Counted from the stretch's first letter, positions 9,259 through 20,152 are shown. The stretch: 64,000 nucleotides of DNA from Ensifer sp. Root278 (GCF_001429285.1 NZ_LMJJ01000040.1:791031-855030); one strand, 5' to 3'. The notes: generated from the sequence alone by a model not told the origin. Made by a program: numbers and translations.

Positions 9259-9668
9259 CTACCTGTCTTTTCCGGATTCCATGATTGATTTCAAAGTGGC
9301 GAGATCCTTTGCCACCCAACCGGCGTCGCCGGCAAATTGTTCAGCGCTCATGCCCGGCTGACGCAGCAGCGTGAACATCACCTCCGCCCCGTCGCCGTTC
9401 GGCACGACGCGCAGCGCGTTATGAACCTCGGTACCGTCCGCGAGCGTGACGAGATGATCGACGACTCCGAAGTCGTTGGCGGGGGCGAAGCGCACACGGG
9501 CCTCGCCGAGCGGTCCCGGCGCCAGCCAGTCCTCGCCGTCGCGCGTCAGGCCCGACGATAGGCCGGACGCCCAGCGCGGCATGTTCTCGGGCTTGGCCAT
9601 AAGGCATAGACCTCGCGCCAGTCGCGGGCGATGGTGGTGTGGATGATCTTTGCTTCAAGTGTTGCCAT
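9259..9668 (-). pseudogene. SRPBCC-family gene with a one-base deletion
   Basis: Two frames together make one SRPBCC (START/polyketide cyclase-like) protein. The ATG at 9668 begins MATLEAKIIHTTIARDWREVYA and then leaves frame. The rest, from 9600 on, reads MAKPENMPRWASGLSSGL and continues to the stop at 9259. Restoring one base near 9601-9604 (a TTT read as TT) would join DWREVYAF directly to MAKPENMPRWASG, the expected arrangement. This is a one-base deletion in a short T run, so either a sequencing error or a true frameshift. Function is unknown; the VOC partner suggests a small-molecule stress role only by association. Confidence 0.7.
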
Positions 9669-9732
9669 GCTTGGTTCTCCTGAGTGAGGACGTAGCACGG
9701 GCGGCCCCGCCGGTCTTGAACGAAACGGCCAG

Positions 9733-10530
9733 TCAGGCCGCTTGCCGATGGGCGGAAAGCTGGCGGCGGATTTCCGCCGGTGAAAGCGACGTCAGTTCCC
9801 TGGCTTCGCGCGAAAGATGCGCCTGGTCGGCATAGCCGGCATCAAGAGCGAGGATGCCGAGGCCTGCGGATGGCTCGCTGCGGCATGCCCCAAGGAATCG
9901 TTGCAGACGCAGGATGCGATCGAGGGTCTTGGCGCCATAGCCGAAATGTTCGTGGCAGCGGCGGCGCAGCGTCCGCTCGCTGGTGCCGGTGGCGGCGGCC
10001 AATGCGCTGATGGGGTTGTCGGACGAATCGCGCCGTTGCGTGAGATGGGCGAGCGCGGCTGCGACATCGCCGGGCGGCGGGGAGACGGCCGGTGAGCGCT
10101 CTAGCACTGCTGCCGCCATGATATCGGCGCGGATGGCATCCGGCGCGTCCTGAAGCTTGGCATCAAGTTCGCGCGCGGCTTTGCCCCAGAAGGCATCGAG
10201 CGGGACGATTTGACCGGTGATTTCCGAAAGCGATGCGCGCAGAAACGACGCGGCGACGCCCGGGCGGAAGCGCAGGCCGATGACCTTGGCGCCCGGCGCG
10301 ATCACGGGAAAGGCAGCGGTCCGATCAGGGCCGGCAACGACGAGACCGCGATTGGACCAGAGGATGTCGACGCAGCCGTCGGGGACGACCGCGATCGGCG
10401 CGGGCGGTCCCTCCGGCATCTGGTGGCTCCACAGGCATTCGACATGCCCGGCGAGAGCGTGAGGCGCGGCACGCTCGCGATAGGTGCCGCGCTGTTTGGC
10501 CAGCGTCAGGGGCTCGAGGGAGCCGTGCAT
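9733..10530 (-). CDS. AraC-family transcriptional regulator
   Basis: 265 residues from the ATG at 10530, chosen because GAAGGAGAAAGC lies directly in front of it; an ATG at 10569 is possible. The N-terminal half (HVECLWSHQMPEG, VPDGCVDILW, GLRFRPG) is the effector-binding region seen in a class of AraC-like regulators. The C-terminal half carries the two-helix-turn-helix DNA-binding domain (ALAAATGTSERTLRRRCHEHFGY, then LALDAGYADQAHLSREARELT). It is upstream of, and on the same strand as, the SRPBCC-VOC pair, which is its likely target. It is divergent from fixG. Confidence 0.88.
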   Translation of the reverse strand: MHGSLEPLTLAKQRGTYRERAAPHALAGHVECLWSHQMPEGPPAPIAVVPDGCVDILWSNRGLVVAGPDRTAAFPVIAPGAKVIGLRFRPGVAASFLRASLSEITGQIVPLDAFWGKAARELDAKLQDAPDAIRADIMAAAVLERSPAVSPPPGDVAAALAHLTQRRDSSDNPISALAAATGTSERTLRRRCHEHFGYGAKTLDRILRLQRFLGACRSEPSAGLGILALDAGYADQAHLSREARELTSLSPAEIRRQLSAHRQAA

Positions 10531-10591
10531 GCTTTCTCCTTCGCGACTGTCCTGCCTTGCCTTCAGCATAGCCGATATAGGGAAACATGCA

Positions 10592-10650
10592 GCAATTCAA
10601 AGTACTACGGCGACCTTTGCGCGTCTCATAAGGCGCGTGGCGTTGTGGTG
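10592..10650. repeat. Imperfect palindromic element upstream of the AraC gene
   Basis: The stretch AGTACTACGGCGACCTTTGC followed by GCGTC...GGCGCGTGGCGTTG is an imperfect palindrome. A related stretch (AGTGCTTCGGCGAC...GGGGCGTGGCGTTG) occurs at about 63295-63340 in front of uvrB. Both lie in divergent intergenic regions. It resembles a short dispersed rhizobial palindrome; a role as a promoter or RNA element is not shown. Confidence 0.4.
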
Positions 10651-10766
10651 CAGATGGGCTCGAGCGCAAGGCCCTTGGCGTCCTTCCGCACCAAAGGTCG
10701 TTGCCGACCGCTGTGGTTCCGATGGCTCGGACGTTTCGCCGCATGGCGCGGCCTTAGGCCGCAAAC

Positions 10767-10780
10767 TTGACACAGATCAA
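10767..10780. promoter_or_regulatory. FixK/FNR-type box upstream of fixG
   Basis: TTGACACAGATCAA matches the TTGAT-N4-ATCAA consensus with one mismatch. It lies 64 bases before the fixG ATG, a usual distance for FixK activation of fixGHIS. Confidence 0.8.
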
Positions 10781-10843
10781 CGTTTTCGGCGGTCAAATCG
10801 GGCAAGACATGGCTCAATACGCGATATCCGGGATGTCCCACTT

Positions 10844-12418
10844 ATGAATTCTCAATCCGCCGCCAACGCCGCATCCGTCGAACGCCACGAGGCCGAACCG
10901 GTCAATGCGGCGCATGTGCGCAAGCCGCTCTACGAAAAGCGCAAGAAGATCTTCCCGAAACGCGCCGAGGGCAGCTTCCGCCGCTTCAAGTGGCTGGTGA
11001 TGCTGGTGACGCTCGGCATCTACTATCTGACGCCGTGGATCCGCTGGGATCGCGGCGAACATGCGCCAGATCAGGCGGTGCTGGTCGATCTCGCCGCCCG
11101 TCGCTTCTATTTCTTCTTCATCGAAATCTGGCCGCAGGAATTCTTCTTCGTGGCCGGCCTGCTGGTCATGGCAGGCTTCGGCCTGTTCCTGGTGACGTCT
11201 GCCGTCGGGCGCGCCTGGTGCGGCTATACCTGTCCGCAGACGGTGTGGGTCGATCTCTTCCTGGTGGTGGAGCGCTACATCGAAGGCGACCGCAACGCCC
11301 GCATGAAACTCGACACCGGCCCCTGGACGGGCGCCAAGATCGTCAAGCGCGTGTCGAAGCACTCGATCTGGATCCTGATCGGTATTGCCACCGGCGGCGC
11401 CTGGATCTTCTATTTCGCCGATGCGCCGACGCTTCTGAAAAGCTTCGTTTCGCTGGAAGCGCCAACCGTCGCCTACATGACCGTCGGCATCCTGACCGCC
11501 ACCACCTATGTCTTCGGCGGGCTGATGCGCGAGCAGGTCTGCACCTATATGTGCCCTTGGCCGCGCATTCAGGCGGCGATGCTCGATGAGAATTCGCTGG
11601 TCGTCACCTATAACGACTGGCGCGGCGAGCCGCGCTCGCGCCACCAGAAGAAGGCGGTGGCAGCCGGGGAGGCCATCGGCGATTGCGTCGATTGCAACGC
11701 CTGCGTCGTCGTCTGTCCGATGGGCATCGACATCCGTGACGGCCAGCAGCTCGAATGCATCACCTGCGCGCTCTGCATCGACGCCTGCAACGGCGTCATG
11801 GACAAAGTCGGCCGCGAGCGCGGACTGATCTCCTATGCGACGCTGAACGACTATGCCTCCAACATGGCGCTTGCCACCAATGGCGGCACGACGGCGATCG
11901 ACCCGAGCCGGGTTCGCAACGCGGATGGCGCCTTCTCCGACAAGGTCCGCCATTTCAACTGGAAGATCGTCTTCCGTCCGCGGGTGCTCGTCTATCTCGG
12001 CGTCTGGACGCTCGTCGGCATCGGGCTGCTCTATGCGCTCTTGTCGCGCGACCGGCTGGAGATCAACGTGCTGCACGACCGCAACCCGCAATTCGTCGTC
12101 GAATCCGACGGTTCGGTGCGCAACGGCTACATGGTCAAGCTCTTGAACATGATCCCCGAACAACGCACCATCACGCTCGCGATCGACGGTATGTCTTCGG
12201 CGACGATGCGCATCGCCGGCCAGGCGGCGGGCGACGGCCGCACCTTTGCGATCGGCGTCGATCCGGACAAGGTCACCGCCGTGAAAGTGTTCGTGACGCT
12301 GCCGAAGGACAAGCTTGGCGAAGCGGCTGACGGTTTCAGCCTGATCGTCGAGGATCCGTCGAGCCACGAGCGCGACGTCTACAAGGCCAACTTCAACAGC
12401 CCTGGAGCGGCGAAATGA
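10844..12418 (+). CDS. fixG: Cbb3 oxidase assembly ferredoxin-like membrane protein FixG/CcoG
   Basis: 524 residues from the ATG at 10844; the frame is open upstream, but the FixK box and protein length support this start. FixG/CcoG is a membrane Fe-S protein needed for copper handling during cbb3 oxidase maturation. Several membrane helices occupy the N-terminal half, including AWCGYTCPQTVW and EQVCTYMCPWPR. Two 4Fe-4S motifs begin at residue 281 (CVDCNACVVVCPMGID, then CITCALCIDACN). A periplasmic immunoglobulin-like domain ends the protein. It overlaps fixH by four bases (ATGA). Confidence 0.95.
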   Translation: MNSQSAANAASVERHEAEPVNAAHVRKPLYEKRKKIFPKRAEGSFRRFKWLVMLVTLGIYYLTPWIRWDRGEHAPDQAVLVDLAARRFYFFFIEIWPQEFFFVAGLLVMAGFGLFLVTSAVGRAWCGYTCPQTVWVDLFLVVERYIEGDRNARMKLDTGPWTGAKIVKRVSKHSIWILIGIATGGAWIFYFADAPTLLKSFVSLEAPTVAYMTVGILTATTYVFGGLMREQVCTYMCPWPRIQAAMLDENSLVVTYNDWRGEPRSRHQKKAVAAGEAIGDCVDCNACVVVCPMGIDIRDGQQLECITCALCIDACNGVMDKVGRERGLISYATLNDYASNMALATNGGTTAIDPSRVRNADGAFSDKVRHFNWKIVFRPRVLVYLGVWTLVGIGLLYALLSRDRLEINVLHDRNPQFVVESDGSVRNGYMVKLLNMIPEQRTITLAIDGMSSATMRIAGQAAGDGRTFAIGVDPDKVTAVKVFVTLPKDKLGEAADGFSLIVEDPSSHERDVYKANFNSPGAAK

Positions 12419-12912
12419 TCACCAAACAGGCAAAGGCACCGCGGCCCTTCACCGGCTGGCATATGCTGGGCGTCATGGTGCTGTTCTTCGGCACGATCAT
12501 CACCGTCAATCTGATCATGGCCTGGAATGCCAGCCATAGCTGGAGCGGGCTGGTGGTGCAGAACACTTATGTCGCCAGCCAGCAGTTCAACGGCAAGGTG
12601 AAGGAGGCGAAGGCCTTCGCCGCCAGCGGGCTCGAAGGCAAGCTCAGTGTCGAACAGGAAGCGCTGCGCTACACGCTAACGCGACAGGGCAAGCCGGAAC
12701 TGACCGCGGACAAGGTGGTCGCGGTCCTGAAGCGCCCGGTCGAGGAGCATGAGGATGTGACGGTCGAGATGGCGCATCAGGGCGAGGGCGTGTTCGTTGC
12801 CGCCGCGACGCTGAAGCGCGGCCAGTGGATCGCCGATATCACCGCGACCGAGGGCGACACGGTCGTCTATCGCCAGGCCATCCGCTTCATGGCGCCGGGA
12901 GCAGCGCAATGA
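12415..12912 (+). CDS. fixH: FixH/CcoH, cbb3 oxidase assembly protein
   Basis: 165 residues with a single N-terminal membrane helix (GWHMLGVMVLFFGTIITVNLIMA) and a periplasmic domain ending GDTVVYRQAIRFM. FixH/CcoH associates with the cbb3 complex and is needed for its assembly or stability. The start overlaps the fixG stop and the stop overlaps the fixI start by ATGA, so translation through fixGHI is coupled. Confidence 0.93.
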   Translation: MITKQAKAPRPFTGWHMLGVMVLFFGTIITVNLIMAWNASHSWSGLVVQNTYVASQQFNGKVKEAKAFAASGLEGKLSVEQEALRYTLTRQGKPELTADKVVAVLKRPVEEHEDVTVEMAHQGEGVFVAAATLKRGQWIADITATEGDTVVYRQAIRFMAPGAAQ

Positions 12913-15200
12913 GCTGCTGCGCTCCTGGAACCGAAATGGCTCTGGAGATCGACAGGGCCGGGCAGGGACTGCCCACATCGGAAGAGCTCTGGCTGACGAG
13001 CCGGTCGCTCGGCGGCGGGTTGCGCCAGACGGACCTCAGCGTACCCGGCGTGCATTGCGGCGCCTGCATCGCGACACTTGAGGGCGCCTTGAAAGCGCGG
13101 CCCGAGGTTGAGCGGGCGCGCGTCAACCTTTCGTCGCGGCGGGTGGCGATCGTCTGGAAGGAAGAGGTCGATGACGCCCGCACCGATCCGCGGGAAATGG
13201 CGCGCACCATCCGCGCGCGCGGCTACGAGACCCATCTCTTCGCGCCGGGCGAGGAAGACGGCGACCAGACGCTGAAGCAGCTGGTGCGCGCTGTCGCCGT
13301 TGCGGGCTTTGCCTCGGCCAATATCATGCTGCTCTCCGTCTCCGTCTGGTCGGGCGCGGAGGCGGCCACGCGCGATCTCTTTCACTGGATCTCGGCGCTT
13401 ATTGCCGCGCCGACGCTGATCTATTCCGGGCGCTTCTTCTACGCGTCTGCGTGGAATGCGCTGAAGCACGGCCGCACCAACATGGACGTGCCGATCGCGC
13501 TTGCGATCACGCTCTCCTTCTCGATCTCGCTCTACGAGACGATTACCCACGGCACCCATGCCTGGTTCGACGGCACGGTGATGCTTCTCTTCTTCCTGCT
13601 GATCGGGCGCACGCTCGATCATATGATGCGCGGGCGTGCGCGTTCTGCGATCAGCAGCTTGGCCAGGCTGTCGCCGCGCGGCGCGATGGTGCTCGATGCA
13701 GACGGCGGGCGCGAATATCGTCCGGTCGACGAGATCAAGCCGGGCGAAAAGCTGGCGATATCAGCCGGCGAACGCATCCCGGTCGATGGTCGCATTCTCA
13801 TCGGCGCCAGTGACCTCGATCGCTCGATCGTCAATGGCGAGAGCGCGCCGGTGCCGGTCAAGGCAGGCGACAGCGTCGAGGCGGGCACGCTGAACCTCAC
13901 CGGACCGGTGACGATCGAGGCGACCGCTGCGGCGCGCGACTCGCTGCTTGCCGAGATCATGGGCCTGATGGAGGCCGCCGAAGGGGGCAGGGCACGCTAT
14001 CGCCGTATCGCCGACCGGGCGGCGCAATATTACTCGCCCGCGGTGCACCTCCTGGCGCTTTTGAGCTTCATCGGCTGGATGTTCGTCAATGGCGACTTCC
14101 ACCATGCGATGCTGGTTGCGGTCGCGGTATTGATCATCACCTGCCCCTGCGCGCTCGGGCTGGCGGTGCCGGTCGTGCAGGTGATTGCCGCCGGACGGCT
14201 GTTCCAGAATGGCGTCATGGTCAAGGACGGCTCGGCCATGGAGCGGCTGGCCGAGATCGATACGGTGCTGCTCGACAAGACCGGCACGCTGACGGTGGGG
14301 GAGCCACGGCTCGTCAATGGCGGGGACATTCAGCCCTCCGTGCTGGCGACGGCGGCGGGGCTTGCCGTCCATTCGCGTCATCCGCTGGCGATGGCCATTC
14401 ACGATGCGGCGACGGTTGCGCCCGTCGTCAGCGGCGAGATCCGCGAGATTCCCGGTGCCGGGATCGAGGCCCGCACGGAAGTGGGCATCTACCGGCTCGG
14501 CAGCCGCGCCTTTGCCTGTGGCGACGCCGGCGAGGCGAGCGGCCAATCCGAGGCGATCCTGTCGCTCGACGGCCGCGAACTTGGCTGCTTCCGCTTCGAG
14601 GATCGGCTCAGGCCCTTCGCCCGCGAAAGCATAGACGAGCTCGGTCGCCTGGGCCTGTCGACCGGCATTCTCTCCGGTGACCGCGAGCCTGTCGTGGCGG
14701 CCCTTGCCCGCCGGGTCGGCATCGACAGCTTCAAGGCCGAGCTGACGCCGCGTGGCAAGGTGGACGAATGTGCTCTCGCGGCCGAAGGCGGGCATCACGT
14801 GCTGATGGTCGGCGATGGCATCAACGACGCACCGGCGCTGCGGGCAGCCCACGTCTCGATGGCCCCGGCGACGGCCGCCGATGTCGGGCGCCAGGCGGCA
14901 GATTTCGTCTTCCTGCACCAGGGGCTGAATGCCGTGCCGATGGCGATCGACACCTCGCGCCGGGCTGGGCGACTGATCCGCCAGAACTTCGCGCTGGCGA
15001 TCGGTTACAACGTGATTGCCGTTCCGATCGCGATCCTCGGCTACGCCACCCCGCTGATCGCAGCCGTTGCCATGTCGACTTCGTCGGTGATCGTCGTTGC
15101 CAACGCCTTGCGTCTGCGTGCTGCCACCGGCAATGTTGCCGAGGAGGCGCGCGACGGCCAAGCGCCTGCCGCCCTTCGTCCAGTCGGGAATGCCTCATGA
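12909..15200 (+). CDS. fixI: Copper-transporting P1B-type ATPase FixI/CcoI
   Basis: 763 residues from the ATG at 12909, which overlaps the fixH stop. An N-terminal heavy-metal-associated domain carries GVHCGACIA. The membrane part holds the CPC copper site starting at Cys412. The phosphorylation motif DKTGTLT has its aspartate at residue 456, and the hinge motif GDGINDAPAL follows. This class exports copper to the periplasm for the CuB site of FixN rather than for detoxification. The fourth gene, fixS, overlaps its stop codon. Confidence 0.95.
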   Translation: MSCCAPGTEMALEIDRAGQGLPTSEELWLTSRSLGGGLRQTDLSVPGVHCGACIATLEGALKARPEVERARVNLSSRRVAIVWKEEVDDARTDPREMARTIRARGYETHLFAPGEEDGDQTLKQLVRAVAVAGFASANIMLLSVSVWSGAEAATRDLFHWISALIAAPTLIYSGRFFYASAWNALKHGRTNMDVPIALAITLSFSISLYETITHGTHAWFDGTVMLLFFLLIGRTLDHMMRGRARSAISSLARLSPRGAMVLDADGGREYRPVDEIKPGEKLAISAGERIPVDGRILIGASDLDRSIVNGESAPVPVKAGDSVEAGTLNLTGPVTIEATAAARDSLLAEIMGLMEAAEGGRARYRRIADRAAQYYSPAVHLLALLSFIGWMFVNGDFHHAMLVAVAVLIITCPCALGLAVPVVQVIAAGRLFQNGVMVKDGSAMERLAEIDTVLLDKTGTLTVGEPRLVNGGDIQPSVLATAAGLAVHSRHPLAMAIHDAATVAPVVSGEIREIPGAGIEARTEVGIYRLGSRAFACGDAGEASGQSEAILSLDGRELGCFRFEDRLRPFARESIDELGRLGLSTGILSGDREPVVAALARRVGIDSFKAELTPRGKVDECALAAEGGHHVLMVGDGINDAPALRAAHVSMAPATAADVGRQAADFVFLHQGLNAVPMAIDTSRRAGRLIRQNFALAIGYNVIAVPIAILGYATPLIAAVAMSTSSVIVVANALRLRAATGNVAEEARDGQAPAALRPVGNAS

Positions 15201-15355
15201 ACACGCTGATCTATCTCATTCCCATCGCGTTGTTTCTCGGCGGCATCGGTCTCGCCGCCTTCCTCTGGGCGCTGAAGAGCGGCCAGTACGAAGACCTCGA
15301 AGGCGCGTCCTGGCGGGTGCTCGACGATGGCGACGGCAAGCCCGAAAAGAAGTGA
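15197..15355 (+). CDS. fixS: FixS/CcoS, cbb3 oxidase maturation protein
   Basis: 52 residues: one N-terminal membrane helix (LIYLIPIALFLGGIGLAAFLW) and the characteristic CcoS pattern GQYEDLEGASWRVLDD with a Lys-rich end. CcoS is required for cofactor insertion into cbb3 oxidases. Its ATG overlaps the fixI stop, which marks it as the last gene of fixGHIS. Confidence 0.93.
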   Translation: MNTLIYLIPIALFLGGIGLAAFLWALKSGQYEDLEGASWRVLDDGDGKPEKK

Positions 15356-15535
15356 TTTTGTCAGTAATCGCTTGTCGTTAATCGATTTGAATGCCAAAAC
15401 ATCCTCCGCCGTCGCTTCTCGCGCCAGGGCCTTCGACAGAGCCCGCCGCGAGAGGGCGAAGTTCAATTCGAAGGGCCGGCACCGACGCGCTTATCCCGAT
15501 CGCGCCCGGCACTTCTGTCCAATGGAGGCAATCAC

Positions 15536-16966
15536 GTGTCACAGGCGGAAATCGGCCTAATCGGTCTTGGCGTCATGGGCTCGAACCTGGCGCTCAACAT
15601 CGCTGAAAAGGGCAACAAGATCGCGGTGTTCAACCGCACCGTCGAGGCGACGCACAAGTTCTACGCGGAAGCCGGCGAGCTCAAGGGCCAGATCGTACCC
15701 TGCGACACCATCGAAGAATTCGTCGCCGCCATCCGCCCGCCGCGCCCGATCATCATCATGATCAAGGCCGGCGAGCCGGTCGATCAGCAGATGAAGATCC
15801 TGAAGCCCTACCTCGCCAAGGGCGACATCATGATCGATGCCGGCAACGCCAACTTCCGCGACACGATGCGCCGCTTCGAGGCGCTGAAGGACAGTGGCCT
15901 GACCTTCATCGGCATGGGGGTTTCCGGCGGTGAGGAGGGCGCGCGCCACGGCCCGTCGATCATGGTCGGCGGCAAGGAGGAGTCCTGGAAGCGCGTCGAG
16001 AGCGTTTTGACCTCGATCGCTGCCAAGTATGACAACGACCCTTGCGTTGCCTGGCTCGGCGAAAACGGCGCCGGCCATTTCGTCAAGACCATCCACAACG
16101 GCATCGAATATGCCGACATGCAGATGATCGCCGAAATCTACGGCATCCTGCGCGACGGCCTGAAGATGTCGGCGACCGAGATCGGCGACGTCTTCGGCAC
16201 CTGGAACAAGGGGCGGCTCAACTCCTACCTGATCGAGATCACCGAGAAGGTGCTGAAGGCCGCTGATCCTCTGACCGGCAAGCCGATCGTCGATTTGATC
16301 CTCGACAAGGCCGGCCAGAAGGGCACCGGCAAGTGGTCGGTGATCGAGGCGCAGAACATGGGCGTGCCGGCAACCGGCATTGAGGCGGCGGTGGCCGCGC
16401 GCAGCATCTCCGCGATGAAGGACGAACGCGAAGCGGCCGAAAAGATCCTCGGGCTGCCTGAGGTCGGCGACTTCAAGGTGGCCGACAGGGCGGCCTTCAT
16501 CAAGGATCTCGAAAGCGCGCTGCTGGCCGCCAAGATCGGCGCCTATGCGCAAGGCTTCGCGGTGATGTCGGCGGCATCAAAGGAGTTCAACTGGAACCTG
16601 CCGATGCCGACCATTGCCAAGATCTGGCGTGCCGGCTGCATCATCCGCTCGCAGTTCCTCGACGAGATCACCACCGCGTTTACCAAGGCGCCGGATGCCG
16701 CCAACCTGATCGTCACCCCGGCCTTTGCCGCCATGGTCAAGGAAACCGACGCAGCCCTGCGCCGCGTCGTCTCGGCTGCCGTTCTCGGTGGTCTGCCGGT
16801 ACCGGCGCTTGCCTCGGCACTCGGCTACTTCGACAGCTACCGCCGCGGCCGCGGCACGGCCAACGTCATCCAGGCGCAGCGCGACTTCTTCGGCGCCCAC
16901 GGATTCGACCGCGTCGACGGTGCCGACAGCCATCACGGCCCGTGGGGCAGCGGCCTCAACGGCTAG
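15536..16966 (+). CDS. gnd: 6-phosphogluconate dehydrogenase (decarboxylating)
   Basis: 476 residues from a GTG start. Converts 6-phosphogluconate to ribulose 5-phosphate with reduction of NADP+ in the oxidative pentose phosphate pathway, in the cytosol. The N-terminal Rossmann motif is IGLIGLGVMGSNLALNIAEKG. The substrate and catalytic motif GVSGGEEGARHGPSIM and the KTIHNGIEY lysine/histidine region are intact, as is the C-terminal FGAHGFDR segment. It begins 180 bases after fixS and is probably a separate unit. Confidence 0.96.
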   Translation: MSQAEIGLIGLGVMGSNLALNIAEKGNKIAVFNRTVEATHKFYAEAGELKGQIVPCDTIEEFVAAIRPPRPIIIMIKAGEPVDQQMKILKPYLAKGDIMIDAGNANFRDTMRRFEALKDSGLTFIGMGVSGGEEGARHGPSIMVGGKEESWKRVESVLTSIAAKYDNDPCVAWLGENGAGHFVKTIHNGIEYADMQMIAEIYGILRDGLKMSATEIGDVFGTWNKGRLNSYLIEITEKVLKAADPLTGKPIVDLILDKAGQKGTGKWSVIEAQNMGVPATGIEAAVAARSISAMKDEREAAEKILGLPEVGDFKVADRAAFIKDLESALLAAKIGAYAQGFAVMSAASKEFNWNLPMPTIAKIWRAGCIIRSQFLDEITTAFTKAPDAANLIVTPAFAAMVKETDAALRRVVSAAVLGGLPVPALASALGYFDSYRRGRGTANVIQAQRDFFGAHGFDRVDGADSHHGPWGSGLNG

Positions 16967-16968
16967 AG

Positions 16969-17010
16969 CAATTCCAGGAAAAGTGCAAAGCGGTTTTCCG
17001 TCCGGAACTG
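16969..17010. repeat. Hairpin-family member 1 (after gnd)
   Basis: Arms CAATTCC (16969-16975) and GGAACTG (17004-17010) enclose a 28-base loop containing GAAAAGTGCAAAGCGGTTTTCC. The loop matches those of the elements at 17220-17262 (opposite orientation) and 26125-26171. It lies directly behind the gnd stop codon. Confidence 0.6.
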
Positions 17011-17021
17011 CGTGATTTCAA

Positions 17022-17070
17022 AGACTTAGATCGCTTCAGTTTCGATGAAACAATGAAGTGATCTAAGTCT
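17022..17070. terminator. Long inverted repeat behind gnd
   Basis: Arms of 17 bases at 17022-17038 (AGACTTAGATCGCTTCA) and 17054-17070 (TGAAGTGATCTAAGTCT) pair with one mismatch around a 15-base loop. It could end gnd transcription, but no clear T run follows, so it may instead be part of the surrounding repeat cluster. Confidence 0.45.
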
Positions 17071-17219
17071 CGACGACAGAGCAGCTTGAGACGGGGCGGC
17101 CTTGGCTGCCCCGTTTGCGTTTGGGGCCGATGCCGCCGCTTCGTTCGGACAAGATGCTAAAGCGCGTCGCGATCTTTCAGATTCGCTCCTGCGCTTTAAG
17201 TTTTTGATATTTCGCATTT

Positions 17220-17262
17220 CGTGTCGTTATCGCAAAACCGCTGCGCACTTTTGCGCGACACG
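17220..17262. repeat. Hairpin-family member 2
   Basis: Arms CGTGTCG (17220-17226) and CGACACG (17256-17262) flank a 29-base loop containing CGCAAAACCGCTGCGCACTT. The reverse complement of the loop matches that at 26134-26162, which has a different stem but the same loop length. The upstream sequence from about 17159 (TAAAGCGCGTCGCGATCTTT...GCGCTTTAAG) is another palindromic block of the same repeat cluster. Confidence 0.65.
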
Positions 17263-17264
17263 CT

Positions 17265-17444
17265 TTAGCCCGTCATCGATGAGGTCGCTGATATCCCTGT
17301 ACCGCCCGATGCCCCCGGATTGGAGCAGGATTTGATTGGCAGGACGGCGAACACCGAGGCAATCATCAGCACAATAATGATCAGCACCAGCCTGTCGGTG
17401 AAGGTGGCTCGAAAGATCTGCAGCACATAATGCTTGGTCTTCAT
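17265..17444 (-). CDS. Small single-span membrane protein, unknown
   Basis: 59 residues from the ATG at 17444 (MKTKHYVLQIF). One clear membrane helix (LVLIIIVLMIASVFAVL) is followed by IKSCSNP and a Gly/Ser-rich tail. I do not recognise the family. An upstream GTG at 17453 would add three residues. The gene ends within a repeat cluster. Confidence 0.45.
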   Translation of the reverse strand: MKTKHYVLQIFRATFTDRLVLIIIVLMIASVFAVLPIKSCSNPGASGGTGISATSSMTG

Positions 17445-17621
17445 CGTGCCCACGCGCTTTCATCGCCATCTGCGTATGATGGCTTCCGTGCACCGTGGAC
17501 GTCATGCGTCCGTTCATGTGAATCTGCTTACTTCGTCGGGAAACTGCTGACGTCGCGTATTGTTCCGGGAAGGGCGCCTGGCGCTGCGATTGTCGCCAGG
17601 CGCTTTCGCCGATGGGCGTGA

Positions 17622-17882
17622 CTAACGCCGATAGACGTTGCGGTCGCCACCCGAGCGGCGGCGCTGTGCCCGCAGCTTGCCCAGCCTTTTCGGCGGATCG
17701 ACAAAGATCACCAGCAGAAACCCGACGGCCATAAGCACGTATGCCGGGATCCCGGTCGCCGCGCTGCCGAAGAAAGCGCAAAGGGTGGCCAGCGCAAGGT
17801 AGATGCCGATGGTGAAGGGGTTGGATACAAAGCCCCATACGCGGTTCGTCATTCGGTCTTTCCATGCAATTTTCGGTGTCAT
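17622..17882 (-). CDS. Small two-helix membrane protein, unknown
   Basis: 86 residues from the ATG at 17882 (MTPKIAWKDRMTNRVWGF); the second Met is an equally good start. Two hydrophobic helices (PFTIGIYLALATLCAFFG and YVLMAVGFLLVIFV) are followed by a basic tail RLGKLRAQRRRSGGDR. Longer frames extend upstream without support. Nothing nearby suggests a role. Confidence 0.5.
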   Translation of the reverse strand: MTPKIAWKDRMTNRVWGFVSNPFTIGIYLALATLCAFFGSAATGIPAYVLMAVGFLLVIFVDPPKRLGKLRAQRRRSGGDRNVYRR

Positions 17883-18222
17883 GCCGAACATCACCTGTCT
17901 GAAGTGATTGGCAGCAGATGCTGCGATGGCGCCCCAGCCAGCCCAGCAATATGTGAATGGGGAGCGTCGCGACAATGACACTCGGACCTTTGACTGCGCG
18001 AATCGGACCAAAGTCCCATCGATTTCAAGCGGCCATCCGGTAGGATCTGTAGCAGCTGCTACGGTAGCACTTCACAAGAACCTAGTTTTTTCAGTACCGA
18101 TTTAGAGCGGAGTCGCGTTGTTCGTTCGGGCTCTGCTTGTGGACCCTCGGTCCCCGCCGAGGAAGGCGGGCACTGCGAATGCTGGGCGCCGGCGCGCGAC
18201 GCCCAGCTCGCCTATTTTCGTG
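17883..18222. other. Intergenic region, no gene seen
   Basis: About 340 bases between two minus-strand genes. It contains a perfect 14-base palindrome GTAGCAGCTGCTAC at 18049-18062, and a short GC-rich inverted repeat (CCCCGCCGAGGAAGGCGGG) near 18151. The latter may belong to the end of the ABC-F transcript approaching from the right. Confidence 0.4.
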
Positions 18223-19845
<1,623 letters not shown>

Positions 19846-20017
19846 GTCTGCTGTAGCCTGAAGGGAGGTGTGGGGCGCCGTCGCGCCCGATTGTTGCCCC
19901 GGCCTGTCGCAGGTTTCTGCGTCACAAGCAAGACTTCAGGGTGCTTCCGCGTCGTTTCACGACGCCCATGGCAAACTGTCGCTGGTCGACGACAGAGGGG
20001 CACGCCGTCTCCCAGAT

Positions 20018-20138
20018 CCTCATTCCTGTGCCTGTCACAGGAATCCAGTCAGGCCCAAGTCTTTGGGCCGAAAAGACTCTTCCGCGCCGCGGACGCGGCG
20101 CTGCTGGATCCCTGTGACAGGGCACAGGGATGAGGGCG
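20018..20138. repeat. RIME-like mosaic element, copy 2
   Basis: Left hairpin ATTCCTGTGCCTGTCACAGGAAT, central palindromes GGCCCAAGTCTTTGGGCC and CGCCGCGGACGCGGCG, right hairpin CCCTGTGACAGGGCACAGGG and tail ATGAGG. It lies between the 3' end of the lacI-type gene and the start of the ABC-F gene, both on the minus strand. Confidence 0.75.
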
Positions 20139-20152
20139 GAGATGTTTTCGGC

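Noticed and set aside
15557..16552. Long minus-strand frame across gnd
   Set aside because: The plus strand encodes a complete and typical 6-phosphogluconate dehydrogenase with all motifs.
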